Positions 43,558-53,573 of a DNA stretch of 64,000 bases are shown one piece after another. A model generated the notes under the pieces. The model was not told the origin of the DNA. It saw only the letters and a program-made list of their open reading frames with translations, and made no database searches. How positions within the stretch are numbered: the first letter of the stretch is position 1; the number at the start of each line of letters is the position of its first letter. Origin of the DNA: Sphingobacterium siyangense (GTDB lineage: Bacteria > Bacteroidota > Bacteroidia > Sphingobacteriales > Sphingobacteriaceae); contig NZ_VLKR01000004.1 of the NCBI RefSeq assembly GCF_007830445.1, positions 1-64,000 on the forward strand, given 5' to 3'. Both the position numbers and the translations under genes were made by a program.

Positions 43558-44136
43558 ATGAAAACATCAGATAATAGTTATCAGGAAGATATTTTTGAAC
43601 GATTGAAAAAGAATAAAAGTATTTCTTCCGATGATCCCCAGGGATACCGTTTACAGCAAGCTTCTTTTGCTACAAAAGCATTATTGGTGCCTATGAACAA
43701 TTCGGCTGATCCCAAAGAGATAAGAAATCTATTAAGTCAGATTACCGGTTCAGCTATAGATGAAAGTACGACTGTATTTACACCATTATATATCAACTAT
43801 GGCAAGAATACAACGATAGGAAAAAATGTCTTCATCAACTTCGACTGTGTTTTTTTGGATTTAGGTGGTATAATTATAGAAGATGATGTGTTAATAGCTC
43901 CCAAAGTGAGTTTATTAACAGAAGGCCATCCAATTGAGGCTGAAAAGAGACAATCGTTAACTGTGGCTCCGATCCATATAAAAAAGAATGCTTGGATTGG
44001 GGCAAATGCAACAATCCTGCCCGGCGTTACGATTGGAGAAAATGCGGTGGTAGCAGCTGGTTCCGTAGTCAGCAAGGACGTACCGGATAATACAGTTGTT
44101 GGTGGAATTCCGGCAAAAATTATTAAAAACATATAA
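43558..44136 (+). CDS. Sugar O-acetyltransferase (Maa/NodL-like)
   Basis: 192 residues. Left-handed beta-helix hexapeptide repeats ([58 protein letters not shown]) and the end signature [12 protein letters not shown]. The catalytic His is in [10 protein letters not shown]. Family acetylates maltose or Nod-factor-like sugars; the real acceptor is unknown. Confidence 0.93.
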   Translation: MKTSDNSYQEDIFERLKKNKSISSDDPQGYRLQQASFATKALLVPMNNSADPKEIRNLLSQITGSAIDESTTVFTPLYINYGKNTTIGKNVFINFDCVFLDLGGIIIEDDVLIAPKVSLLTEGHPIEAEKRQSLTVAPIHIKKNAWIGANATILPGVTIGENAVVAAGSVVSKDVPDNTVVGGIPAKIIKNI

Positions 44137-44196
44137 TAAAGAATTCGGATCATCTTTATATCGGATCGTCTTTATAAAGACCAAATTGCAAACTAT

Positions 44197-44670
44197 ATGA
44201 ACGGGTTATTCGTTATCCCAATTATGGCGATAAGTTTATTCGCCTGCAACACTAAAACAGATCATACAATGAACACAGCAGAAATATTCCCCAAAGGGGA
44301 ACCATTGCCTAAGGAATGGTTTACTGGAGATGCATTTTTAACCCCTTTGGTAGCAAAGGATAAAAACAATGATTTCTCCGCAGGTAGCGTAACTTTTGCA
44401 CCCGGTGCGAGAACAAACTGGCATACACATCCTAAAGGCCAGGTTTTACTGGTAATCGAAGGAAATGGACTCTATCAGGAGAAAGGGAAGCCGGCACAAG
44501 CAATCAAAAAAGGTGATGTTGTCAATATTTCTGAGAATATAGAACACTGGCACGGCGCAACTACTGCTACTAAAATGGTGCATGTTGCCATCACTAATTT
44601 TAAAGAAGATGTTCAGGTTACTTGGCTAAATCCCGTAACAGAAGAAGAATTCAGTTTAGCCAATAAATAA
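44197..44670 (+). CDS. Cupin-domain lipoprotein
   Basis: 157 residues. Signal sequence with lipobox (ISLFAC). Cupin motif 1 is GARTNWHTHPKGQVLLVIEGNG and motif 2 is GDVVNISENIEHWHGATTATKMVH, with the metal-binding His, Glu and His residues. Exported single-cupin proteins of this type are often carboxymuconolactone-decarboxylase-associated or quercetinase-like. Substrate unknown. Confidence 0.88.
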   Translation: MNGLFVIPIMAISLFACNTKTDHTMNTAEIFPKGEPLPKEWFTGDAFLTPLVAKDKNNDFSAGSVTFAPGARTNWHTHPKGQVLLVIEGNGLYQEKGKPAQAIKKGDVVNISENIEHWHGATTATKMVHVAITNFKEDVQVTWLNPVTEEEFSLANK

Positions 44671-44703
44671 TGAAGCTTTCCCACTATTTAATTTTACCAT
44701 CAA

Positions 44704-44853
44704 TCGGTTCTGACGAAAGCCTTTGAAGAACTGCAACAAAATGATGTCGATTCGATCAGCAATATTGCGTTAAAATACGGATATGGTAGTACGCAAGCTT
44801 TTTCAACGGCTTTTCAAAAACAATTTGGAATGCGCCCCAGTCAAATAAAGTAA
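44704..44853 (+). pseudogene. C-terminal relic of an AraC regulator
   Basis: 49 codons without a start: SVLTKAFEELQQNDVDSISN - IALKYGYGSTQAFSTAFQKQFGMRPSQIK, the second HTH of an AraC protein. The sensor domain and first HTH are gone. It shows a decayed fourth AraC gene in this cluster. Confidence 0.7.
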
Positions 44854-44910
44854 GTAGTATGTTTATTCAAATATTCTGCTTTTAAACAAATCTTTCATTT
44901 TGTTAAAGTC

Positions 44911-46388
44911 CTATTTAGGCTTTTTACAGATATAAATCGTCTGCAGCACCCAACCTTCGCTACTTGCATAGGGGCTATACAACTTTCGTACAGGAACAAC
45001 TTCTTCAAAAAAAGGATAAAAGAAGTCATCACTGGTATCGTTATAACAAATGGCAATCACCGTTTGGGGCATTTGCCCCAATGGTGACCAGCTATAGAAA
45101 CTACCATGATAACAAAAAGCATTCGGGAGCCCAAATGTACTCTTCATCAGTTCAACCGCACCGGCCTGCGAGTAATGTTTGCCCCAAATAAGACAACTTG
45201 TTTTTTCATTAAGGGGTAAACTGTCGTATACTGAGTGTAGTTCATGCATGCTCGTTTCCCATTTTTGCTTGGTAATATACTCTTGCATAGGAAGAATTTC
45301 CTTACCATTTTTTACATTTTTAGGAAAATATTTATGAATCCGATCCATATAATGTGCATAAGAATATATAGGTAGACCAAATGGTATCAAAACAGTTCCA
45401 AGTAATAAAATGACACTCAGTGGAATTAACAACCATTTTCTCTTTGGCAGAATGATATGTTCAAACAAAATACCACAAAAGGGCAATAACGTAAGAACAA
45501 TCGGGAAAAAGTAATAAGCTTTACCCTTTGAATAGGCCAAAAATACAATAGACAGTAGAATTGAACTCGCTATAGGCCTATAATAGTGCTTTGTTTTTTG
45601 ACCACCCCAGATAAAAATCAATGTAGGGATAAGCATAATGGCTGTAATAGGATTGACATCTAAAAAAAGTCCAAAAACAATTTTGCTGAAAGTTAGTTCA
45701 TCCAATTGCGTCTCATAAAGCCTAGCAAACATCTGCAACGCTGGAAAATTGTTCGCATATTGCCATGCAATATTTGGCAATAAAATAAGAAGAGCAACGA
45801 CCATACATTGCCAGTACCTGGCAGCTACTAAAGCCTTTCGAATTCTCCGAAAGAACAGTAGCGCGGCAATGCCCACCAAAAAAAACAGTGCATCATATTT
45901 CGTAAGAAAAGCAAGGGAAATAAAGACCGTTAAATACCAGAGGTATTTTCTGTCTTCATATTTTACAAACCTCACCAACTGATAAAATGAGATCAGCCAA
46001 AAACATTGGCTAAATACAACCGGCTGAAACGACTGCTGTGACCCTCCGAAGCCCGGCGATATCAATAGGCAGGATAATGCGATAGCGGTGGCTATACTCC
46101 CCCCTCCAAGTTCAAATACGGTCTTACCAAGGTGGATGACGATGAGTATTGTCGCGATATGTGGAAAAAGATGATGAATGAAGACCGATTGAGCGTGAAA
46201 CAAATTTTGGATAAATGCCAAAACTCCTATGACAGGCGGAAATTCCATATAGCCAAAGGCCAGATGTTTCCAGTTTCTATATGTAGCAGTTCGTCGCCCT
46301 GAAAACCTGAATGGAAATCGGCTATAATGTGAAGTGTCAGTTTAACGAGACAGAAAATGATAATAATAATCCGGGTGCTTTTAGTCAT
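44911..46388 (-). pseudogene. GT39/ArnT-like membrane glycosyltransferase with a frameshift
   Basis: The ATG at 46388 opens MTKSTRIIIIIFCLVKLTLH - IIADFHSGFQGDELLHIETG, with the GDE catalytic motif of GT-C enzymes. After about 40 codons the frame breaks in a run of A near 46267-46269. The next frame continues KHLAFGYMEFPPVIGVLAFIQNLFH and about ten membrane helices to the end at 44911. Restoring one A gives a full ~490-residue GT39-type transferase (polyprenol-phosphate-sugar donor). Translation from the internal ATG at 46248 would lack the catalytic motif. Confidence 0.75.
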
Positions 46389-46430
46389 CAATTGGTATGA
46401 GGTATTTTAAATATTGTCTTGAGTCATTCC

Positions 46431-46481
46431 TAATTTATAGATTTTAAATTTAGAAGATTCATCAATGTATTGCAGAGCCAA
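46431..46481. repeat. 51-bp direct repeat, copy 1
   Basis: Forty-nine of 51 bases identical to 50912-50962. It lies 6 bases beyond the stop of the LytTR gene (minus strand). See the findings. Confidence 0.85.
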
Positions 46482-46487
46482 GTGTTT

Positions 46488-47240
46488 TCACAACTGAGCC
46501 AAAGTATTCTTTACACGCTCACGGTTTGGTTTAGATACTGGTATTTTCTCACGGTTTGTCAATAGTAAAGTCCCGCCATCTTCCTTAAGCCAACTTTGAA
46601 TATACCTGGGATTGATAAGGTGACTTTGGTGTGTCCGAATAAAGCTATGCGGGATTAATATATCGCTGTATTCTCTTAGTGATTTTGAAGAAGTTATTGT
46701 CTCTTCATTTAGTAAGTGGAAAACGGTATAGGTATCGTCTGCTTCACAACGTACAATATCGCTAATGAGTAAGTATCGAGTTTCGTTTTGAAAAGCAAGT
46801 GCTATCTTCTTAGGCAACCTTTGTTTTGATGTCAGCTGTTGAACCAAAAATTCTACCTGTAAATTTTGTGCTATTGTACTTACGTTTTTGCGAGCCTTTT
46901 CAACGGCCAATTTGAGTTCGTCGATATCAATAGGCTTTAGAAGATAATCCAATGCTGCATGTTTTATGGCCTGTATACCATAGTGATTATATGCTGTAAC
47001 AAAAATCACCTGAAAGTCTATCGTTTCAAAATTCTTAAGCAGGTCAAAACTTGTTTGACGTCCCATTTCTATATCAAGAAATACCAAATTGGGTCTATTA
47101 TTTTTAATTGAGCTCGCTGCTTCATTAATCGTATTTGCGATTGCCACAACTTCAACATCGGGGCAATACTTAGCCAATAATGCCTTTAAATTTTTGGTGT
47201 TTGAAATTTCATCATCCACTAAAATAGCACGTATCATCAT
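46488..47240 (-). CDS. LytTR-family response regulator
   Basis: 250 residues from ATG 47240, which overlaps the stop of the kinase gene (ATGA). Receiver domain with VDDE, phospho-Asp in VFLDIEMG and YLLKPID; C-terminal LytTR domain (YLLISDIVRCEADDTYTVFH; THQSHLINPRYIQSWLKEDGG). Paralogue of the regulator at 24664. Confidence 0.92.
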   Translation of the reverse strand: MMIRAILVDDEISNTKNLKALLAKYCPDVEVVAIANTINEAASSIKNNRPNLVFLDIEMGRQTSFDLLKNFETIDFQVIFVTAYNHYGIQAIKHAALDYLLKPIDIDELKLAVEKARKNVSTIAQNLQVEFLVQQLTSKQRLPKKIALAFQNETRYLLISDIVRCEADDTYTVFHLLNEETITSSKSLREYSDILIPHSFIRTHQSHLINPRYIQSWLKEDGGTLLLTNREKIPVSKPNRERVKNTLAQL

Positions 47241-48841
47241 AACCAATTTTTAAAAATTAAAGATACGCATGTTCCAGTATTCTTAGATTCTGTATTTATG
47301 AAAATATTTGTCTCCGGATGCAATTCATTCCAAAGCTGTATACGCTCATTCGTCAACTTGATTCCTAATCCGAATGGTGCATGTGCGACATCATAGCCCC
47401 GACCATTATCTATTATAGCTATCATCATATCACTCTCCCTCCTCTCAAAATATAAGCCGATCTTTCCTCCTCCCTTCAATTCTGATATTCCATGTTTTAT
47501 GGCATTTTCAACCAGCGGCTGTAGGAGCATTGTCGGTATTTCGATATTATTGGGATCAAGATCGTTAACATTTATCCCATATTCGAAGCCAAATCGTAGC
47601 TGTTCCATCTGAAGATAATCAGTTAAGAGATCTCGCTCGTCCGCGAGTATATTCACCAATTCACTGTCCAGCACATTTCGGGTGAGACGGGCAAATTTGC
47701 TTAAATACCTATTTGCATTGTCCACATCATTGTTATTTATAAAACTCTGAATACTAGCAAGTGAATTAAAAAGAAAATGAGGATTGAGTTGCGCCTGAAT
47801 CGAGATCAGTTTTGTTTCCGATATTTTTTTATTTAAACTCTGTTCTCGGATTTTTTTTCTATTTCTTCTACGCAGTACATAAATTAGAAGAAAGCTTATA
47901 ATGCTAAAGATAATAATTAATGAAAGAGACCACATGATCATATCTTTCATAGAGAAAATTCTATCAATTTGTATTTTGACATTTTGTCTGAAACTAGACG
48001 ATTCCATCTCTTTCTCCGTCATCTTCTCTAATTCTGGTCGAATAATGATTTCATACTCTCCCGAATTTTTGAAATTCTCCCGGCCAATTGAAATATTCGG
48101 TTGCTCTATTCCATCTACAGTGTAAAAACTGTAATTCCAGGAGTTACTCTTAAATACAACCTTACCAGTTTTCTTTTCTTTTACCAATAATGAGTAAATG
48201 GAACTGTAATCATTTTTTTTAACAGCAACCATCAAACCCTTAACATCCTTGTCGAAGATAATTTTCGACGCATCTGTTTTCATTTCGACCGCTGATCTAT
48301 TTGATCTATCAATTACCTCTCTTCCAAGAAAGATAATTTCAGTTTTTGGGATCAACGTGTTATAGATAATAGCGGTTCCCTGTTGTGAAGGATTTTTTTC
48401 GTTATATAAGGTTACAGAAATGTTCTTATTTCGAATCTCCGTTATTGGCAATTCTGCTATATATCCAAATATGCCATGCTTTTTGAAGGTCAGATCTTCT
48501 AAGCGTCCGGATAACAACGTATTTTTTAAATCATCGACAATAGCAAAACGATAGTTCTTTATGCCTGTAAGTAGTTTAGTTCGAATTTTAAATTGTACCC
48601 TATTTCCATTGTTGACATAAGTCAGCGCTTTGTTACTGACATTGGGAAAACTGTTTGCATAGCTCCTAATTTTACTCCAGGTATCGAAGGAGGCTCCGAC
48701 GCTTATTCCTCCAATATCGATACTTCCTAAATAATATTCTACCTTTTTATCTATAGGATACTGCTCGTCCTTGCTGCTGACCTGAGCAAAAATTGGTATC
48801 CAAAAGAATATAGCGATTAGTAAAAACGTGTTTTTTTTCAT
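47237..48841 (-). CDS. LytS-type sensor kinase with large periplasmic sensor
   Basis: 534 residues from ATG 48841 (MKKNTFLLIAIFF); the longer frame to 48919 adds a second, unlikely start. Signal/anchor, then a ~300-residue beta-rich periplasmic region, one membrane helix (MIMWSLSLIIIFSIISFLLI), and the kinase core: SIQAQLNPHFLFNSLASIQSF with the acceptor His, VENAIKHGI and GLGIKLTNERI. Unlike the 23667 kinase it has an external sensor domain. The next gene is its regulator. Confidence 0.92.
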   Translation of the reverse strand: MKKNTFLLIAIFFWIPIFAQVSSKDEQYPIDKKVEYYLGSIDIGGISVGASFDTWSKIRSYANSFPNVSNKALTYVNNGNRVQFKIRTKLLTGIKNYRFAIVDDLKNTLLSGRLEDLTFKKHGIFGYIAELPITEIRNKNISVTLYNEKNPSQQGTAIIYNTLIPKTEIIFLGREVIDRSNRSAVEMKTDASKIIFDKDVKGLMVAVKKNDYSSIYSLLVKEKKTGKVVFKSNSWNYSFYTVDGIEQPNISIGRENFKNSGEYEIIIRPELEKMTEKEMESSSFRQNVKIQIDRIFSMKDMIMWSLSLIIIFSIISFLLIYVLRRRNRKKIREQSLNKKISETKLISIQAQLNPHFLFNSLASIQSFINNNDVDNANRYLSKFARLTRNVLDSELVNILADERDLLTDYLQMEQLRFGFEYGINVNDLDPNNIEIPTMLLQPLVENAIKHGISELKGGGKIGLYFERRESDMMIAIIDNGRGYDVAHAPFGLGIKLTNERIQLWNELHPETNIFINTESKNTGTCVSLIFKNWL

Positions 48842-49094
48842 GATTTTTAGTTTACACTTACAAAACTCCCTAATTATTAAATTAAAAAAAATGCAAAAAC
48901 AGTATTGCGCTCCGCTCACTTGGTAAACTATACTCTAGGGTCAGGATTCAATCTTTTTTTAGTCGATATTTTAAACGTTTTGTTGGTTTGTCCCATTGGA
49001 TATGGAAAGTTGCAAATCTGTTATCTTCCAAGTTGAGGCAGTTTCTTCCCCCGGATCGGTAACGACATATGCAATTCAAAGACGGATAATATAA

Positions 49095-49856
49095 TTACTC
49101 GGCCTTATTAAAGTCTTTCAACTCAAAGTAACAATCTTCACAAACAAGTTTGATCTTCGCAAATTCTTCTGAGTCTTCGTTCCAACCATTATATTTCATT
49201 CTGACCCTTTCACATTCATCGCACCAAGCTGCAAAATCATCTTCTTCATCAAGTTCCATCCCTTTATAGGTATCGAAACTTTCTTCAAAACCTTTAGGAT
49301 TTTTCAGATCAAGATGCTGGCATATAAATGCTGGTCTCGACAAGCCATGGATTTTGCATGTTACTTTTGCCTGGTTGAAATGGACAACTTCCCGAGAATT
49401 TTCATCCAGAACAGCAGTGATCAGGAAATAACTTTGGAGCTTTTCTGTGCTTACCCTATAAAGCCCCATGCCATCCAACATATCCAAAGAAATCGCCGCA
49501 AACTCCCAACAATCGAATTCATCTGCAGGGAAAGTTCCTTCTGTCAATTTGGTATAATTGTTTTTGATTCCAAAATCTTTAACAGCAAGTATATTCCCCT
49601 TATTGGGTTCGACACTATGCTCATTGAACCAGCTCCACATCCATGTTTCTGATGTAAACGAAAAAGTACCTATCGGAATATATTTTAGATAAATCTGATA
49701 TTCATCGTTATTGTATAACCTCAGAAGCGCAAGTTCAGCGTCATAATACCATTGCTGATAGTTGCTTAGCTCAAACTGCGCTCTAAATCTTTCCTGGATC
49801 TGTATAAGTTCCTGACATTTTTTACCAGCAAACTGTTCATAATCTGTTTTTTTCAA
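49095..49856 (-). CDS. DUF6882-like protein with a C-terminal cysteine-rich region
   Basis: 253 residues, no signal peptide. The first ~140 residues resemble DUF6882 (WMWSWFNEHSV; FAAISLDMLDGMGLYRV). The second part has Cys pairs: CKIHGLSRPAFICQH, WCDECE and VCEDC, suggestive of zinc ribbons. The fusion to a cysteine-rich tail is uncommon as far as I know. Function unknown. Stand-alone gene. Confidence 0.6.
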   Translation of the reverse strand: MKKTDYEQFAGKKCQELIQIQERFRAQFELSNYQQWYYDAELALLRLYNNDEYQIYLKYIPIGTFSFTSETWMWSWFNEHSVEPNKGNILAVKDFGIKNNYTKLTEGTFPADEFDCWEFAAISLDMLDGMGLYRVSTEKLQSYFLITAVLDENSREVVHFNQAKVTCKIHGLSRPAFICQHLDLKNPKGFEESFDTYKGMELDEEDDFAAWCDECERVRMKYNGWNEDSEEFAKIKLVCEDCYFELKDFNKAE

Positions 49857-49980
49857 CCTTTTACATTTTAAATTTATAGCAGTTAAGAAAATATTTCTAT
49901 CACATTATTTAGGAATCGATATAAAAATGATAAAAATAGATAAGCGCAGCAATACTTGTATGATATATTTAAGATCGTTT

Positions 49981-50898
49981 TTACCTTATCTTAAATGTTG
50001 TCACTACAAAACCATGATCAGAAGGGTATAAAATTTCTTTACCGTTCAGTTTGATTGGCTCATTAAAGAACACCTTATAAGACTCAGATTTTAACGCTTT
50101 TAACTTTGGGCTTTTGTAAAATATATAATCTATCCGATGGTCATCATTTTCCCCTTTCGTATGCCATGTAATACCTGGATGTGTGATGGGATTGGGGTTC
50201 AAGGTTCTATAAGTATCCACCAGTCCGATATCGGCCAATACTTTTGTTGAATACCAGGGAACCACCAGATTATTATGTATTTTCTTAGCATCCTTGCCCC
50301 AATCCAAATGAGACGGCGTATTGAGGTCTCCACCAAGAATCATAGGAATTGAATCCGCTTGTGCAGCATATTTTTTTAGATAGGGCAATACCTTTTGTAT
50401 CATTTCATATTTAGCTCCCGATCTTTCCCAAATAAGAAGTTCGGCAGCTGTTTTACCCAAATTTTCGGGCTCGTTTTCCCATGGTAAATAATGAAACCAA
50501 TTCGAGAATAATCTGATTTTCTGCTTGTGGATGATAACTTCTCTTCCACCTAGATAAAATGGAAATTCAGTGTCAATCCGTTCACCAAAAGGACACCTAG
50601 ATATGATGGACAAATTAACACTCTTATCATTTAAAGCTGTTCCTTCGGGAGCAATTAAATGAAAATTGTACCCTAAGGAATCAGCTATTTCTTTTCCGGA
50701 ACCGTAAGTTTCCACCATCAATATGATGTCCGGATTTATTTCTCTTATAATCTGTACCGCATGGGCTTTGCCATCCTCACTATCATTTGCTCCGTGCAAT
50801 ATATTCCATGACATCACCTTGAAGATTTCAGCTTGCTTTTGGGCTTCGCAGTTAAAGCAAAGAAATGTTAATGTTAAAAAGAAAATAGTAAACTTCAT
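49981..50898 (-). CDS. Secreted endonuclease/exonuclease/phosphatase-family protein
   Basis: 305 residues, signal peptide to about NCEAQ. EEP-fold residues: MSWNILHG, DIILMVETYGSG with metal-binding Glu, GGDLNTPSHLDW, DHRIDYIF and SDHGFVV near the C-terminus. All active-site positions present. The secreted type acts on extracellular nucleic acids or phospholipids; the substrate cannot be given. Paralogue at 57836. Flanked by the second 51-bp repeat. Confidence 0.87.
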   Translation of the reverse strand: MKFTIFFLTLTFLCFNCEAQKQAEIFKVMSWNILHGANDSEDGKAHAVQIIREINPDIILMVETYGSGKEIADSLGYNFHLIAPEGTALNDKSVNLSIISRCPFGERIDTEFPFYLGGREVIIHKQKIRLFSNWFHYLPWENEPENLGKTAAELLIWERSGAKYEMIQKVLPYLKKYAAQADSIPMILGGDLNTPSHLDWGKDAKKIHNNLVVPWYSTKVLADIGLVDTYRTLNPNPITHPGITWHTKGENDDHRIDYIFYKSPKLKALKSESYKVFFNEPIKLNGKEILYPSDHGFVVTTFKIR

Positions 50899-50911
50899 GT
50901 CGTGTCTTTAT

Positions 50912-50962
50912 TAATTTATAGATTTCAAATTTAGAAGATTCATCAATGTATTGCAGGGCCAA
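50912..50962. repeat. 51-bp direct repeat, copy 2
   Basis: Forty-nine of 51 bases match 46431-46481. It begins 13 bases upstream of the EEP ATG and ends 38 bases short of the stop of the outer membrane protein gene. Confidence 0.85.
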
Positions 50963-50999
50963 TATTAAAAAATAAATATGTACAAACGGTGCCGATATC

Positions 51000-53426
51000 T
51001 TATTGTATCCGGCCCCTTTCGCTTTCGAGAGCCGATTTGCGATTACGTTGATCCTTAGTCGCTCCACTGCTGAACCTATAGTTGAAACTCAGACGTACCT
51101 GTCTGGATTCGTAGTAGCCATAACTTGACGAAAGCAGTCCTGGTAAATTTTGCGTGTATTTAACTTGGTTACCTTTATAGATATCGGTGATAGCCAGTCG
51201 TATTGTTGCTTTGTCTTTTAATACAGATTTTTGGAACGCGATGTCCGCTTGACTAACCGGTCTACTGATGGTATTGGCCCCACCGAGTCGTTTTGAATTG
51301 TAGACCACCGAAACTTCTGCCCGCATCTGAAAAGGGAGTTTGAAGGTCTGAAGGAGACCGGCTCGTCCCGCAGTCTGCCTCAAGTTGAGATTTTGGTACT
51401 GGTCAAAGGAAACGTCATTATGGATATAATACAACAAGCCATTGAAAGTCATGTCCCACCAGGGCCTAGGCGAATAAGTCTGCGTCAGGGACAGGGACCA
51501 ATGTTGCTGTGTCCCCACATTTTTACTGATCATCATGATTTTATCCTGTTCCAGTGTATCGGTTACTTTTGCATTCAATTGGTCTGTATAGGCATAGTTT
51601 ATGCCTATTATTGTCGAATTTTTCACGGAATAAAGTAACGAAAACCTTTGGGTCAATGAAGGTACCAGGAAGGGGTTCCCTTTCCAGAATGAAAGCTCGT
51701 CAAGCATATATACAAAAGGATTAAGATCCTGATATGCTGGCCTTTCTATACGTTTGGCATAAGACAAAGACAGCATCTGTTTAGCAGTCAATTGTGTGGC
51801 AATGGAAAAAAAGGGGAAAAAGTTAGTAAACTTTCTATTGATATGCTCGTTGAGACCTGTCCCATACTCCTGATAAAGTAGGGTACCATTGGAGCTAGCA
51901 TATTCTAGTCGCAGCCCGCCCTGTAGAGACCAGGCACCAATGGACCGTTTGTAGTCAACATACGCACTGCTGATATGCTCATCGAAGTGGAAATCATTTG
52001 AACGTCTATTGTCTAGGCTATCTTCCGATTGTCTGACATGGTAAAAGTTTGCATTATTTTTCGAGCCTACTGCGGAGTATTTGGCACCTGTTTCCAACTT
52101 CCCACCCCACAACCGTGTTGCATAGTCCATCTTTAATCCTTTTAGATCAATATCGATATCATTAAGAGTACGGTAAAGATTTTCGTCAGTAACGACATAC
52201 TGATTGTCACGGTAAATATTTGACTGCAGGTTTTTGTTCCATTTACCGAAGAGACCGTAATCGGCATCAATATTTAGACTATGCCCTATTGTATCTTCGT
52301 ATTTGTAGTTCAGGTTAAAATTGTAGCGTTTCGTATTCTGCCCGTAATAATCGTTAATGGCATCCAGCGTTTCCTCAACCGTGCTGGAAGGCGGTGTTGT
52401 AATGGCTGTAGCGGTATTGGTGAGACCTCCTCCAAAGATAAAATTGCCATTTGCCAAAAAACCGACCGTATTCTTTTCGTCAATAAAATAGTCGACCCCG
52501 ACTTGAGCCGCCATTTTCTGACGTTTGTCCACGTCGATCGTATGGCTGTCATACGACTTTCCATTTTGCTGGCGATCCGTACCATAGAGGTAATTGTAAT
52601 ACCCCAATGTATGATTGTAAGTTCCATAGACATTAATCCTATTAACCCGATAGTTAAATGCAAGGTTTTCCAATTTTTTGGGACTGACACCATAGGCAAA
52701 GGCCGTGGAAATGTTTCCATTTAATCCTTTTGTCTGATTTTTTTTGGTTTTGATATTGATTATACCTGCAGCTCCAGTGGCATCATATCTGGCACTTGGA
52801 TTATTGATAATTTCGATGGATTTTAGGTTATTGGATGACATCGATTTCAATATATCACTAAGTTCTTTTCCTGAAAGAAAAGTTTGTTTTCCGTCCAGAA
52901 GGATCTGTACCCCACTTTTCCCATTGAGTGTAATGTCTGTATCGTTTTCTATCTGCACACCAGGGGATCTCTTCAAAGCATCGAGAGCTGATATATCCTG
53001 TGAGCCTATGCTATTCTCTACATGATAGACGACTGTACCTCCATCTACAGAAAACAACTTCTTTTTACCTTCGACTTCTGCCGCTTCCAGTGTATTCTCC
53101 TGTCGGAGAAGATGTAGTGTCCCAACGTTGCCATTGGACGGGTTAAACGAACTGCTCCTCAACTCTTTATAACCAAGGTGCTTAATCAACAAATAATAGT
53201 TACCCGTTAGTCTATGCGCAATCCGAAAACAGCCCGTGCTATCTGTCATTGAACTAGCTATCAGTTTGCTATCAATACTATATAAGCTTATTGTAGCCAG
53301 GAAAACAGGTACGTGATCAGGATTGACGACCTTACCCTGCACGATATTTTCCGTAGCCTGCCCATAAAGGGCTCCGCTCCATAAGAAGAATATCCCAATT
53401 AATAAGAATTTTGGTAAAGAAGTCAT
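51000..53426 (-). CDS. Outer membrane receptor, carboxypeptidase-regulatory-like plug type
   Basis: 808 residues from ATG 53426 (MTSLPKFLLIG), the longer frame to 53498 being less likely. Signal peptide to about ALYGQ, then a carboxypeptidase-D regulatory-like domain (VQGKVVNPDHVPVFLATISLY), a plug-like region (SIGSQDISALDALKRSPGVQ, EIINNPSARYDATGAAGIINIKTKKN), and a C-terminal beta-barrel (OMP_b-brl_3) ending SFNYRFSSG. Similar to TonB-dependent receptors but no TonB box was located. Substrate unknown. The next gene upstream is a serine hydrolase. Confidence 0.87.
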   Translation of the reverse strand: MTSLPKFLLIGIFFLWSGALYGQATENIVQGKVVNPDHVPVFLATISLYSIDSKLIASSMTDSTGCFRIAHRLTGNYYLLIKHLGYKELRSSSFNPSNGNVGTLHLLRQENTLEAAEVEGKKKLFSVDGGTVVYHVENSIGSQDISALDALKRSPGVQIENDTDITLNGKSGVQILLDGKQTFLSGKELSDILKSMSSNNLKSIEIINNPSARYDATGAAGIINIKTKKNQTKGLNGNISTAFAYGVSPKKLENLAFNYRVNRINVYGTYNHTLGYYNYLYGTDRQQNGKSYDSHTIDVDKRQKMAAQVGVDYFIDEKNTVGFLANGNFIFGGGLTNTATAITTPPSSTVEETLDAINDYYGQNTKRYNFNLNYKYEDTIGHSLNIDADYGLFGKWNKNLQSNIYRDNQYVVTDENLYRTLNDIDIDLKGLKMDYATRLWGGKLETGAKYSAVGSKNNANFYHVRQSEDSLDNRRSNDFHFDEHISSAYVDYKRSIGAWSLQGGLRLEYASSNGTLLYQEYGTGLNEHINRKFTNFFPFFSIATQLTAKQMLSLSYAKRIERPAYQDLNPFVYMLDELSFWKGNPFLVPSLTQRFSLLYSVKNSTIIGINYAYTDQLNAKVTDTLEQDKIMMISKNVGTQQHWSLSLTQTYSPRPWWDMTFNGLLYYIHNDVSFDQYQNLNLRQTAGRAGLLQTFKLPFQMRAEVSVVYNSKRLGGANTISRPVSQADIAFQKSVLKDKATIRLAITDIYKGNQVKYTQNLPGLLSSSYGYYESRQVRLSFNYRFSSGATKDQRNRKSALESERGRIQ

Positions 53427-53573
53427 TCGAAAGTTGCCAATTCTAAAATCCATCCAATCTTCTGCTTTCGTATATTCAATTACAGTTTGACACCTCATCC
53501 TTTCTGTGGCAACTGGCTTAAGCGTGTCATCGGCACCTTCCTTTTCATCTTATTGGTCCATACGATTGTTCTG

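Noticed and set aside
1506-48919. Longest-frame starts for pgl (2243), RR (47246), HK (48919), OMP (53498), MBL (32267)
   Set aside because: In each case an inner ATG fits better with signal peptide, promoter box or overlap with the previous stop.
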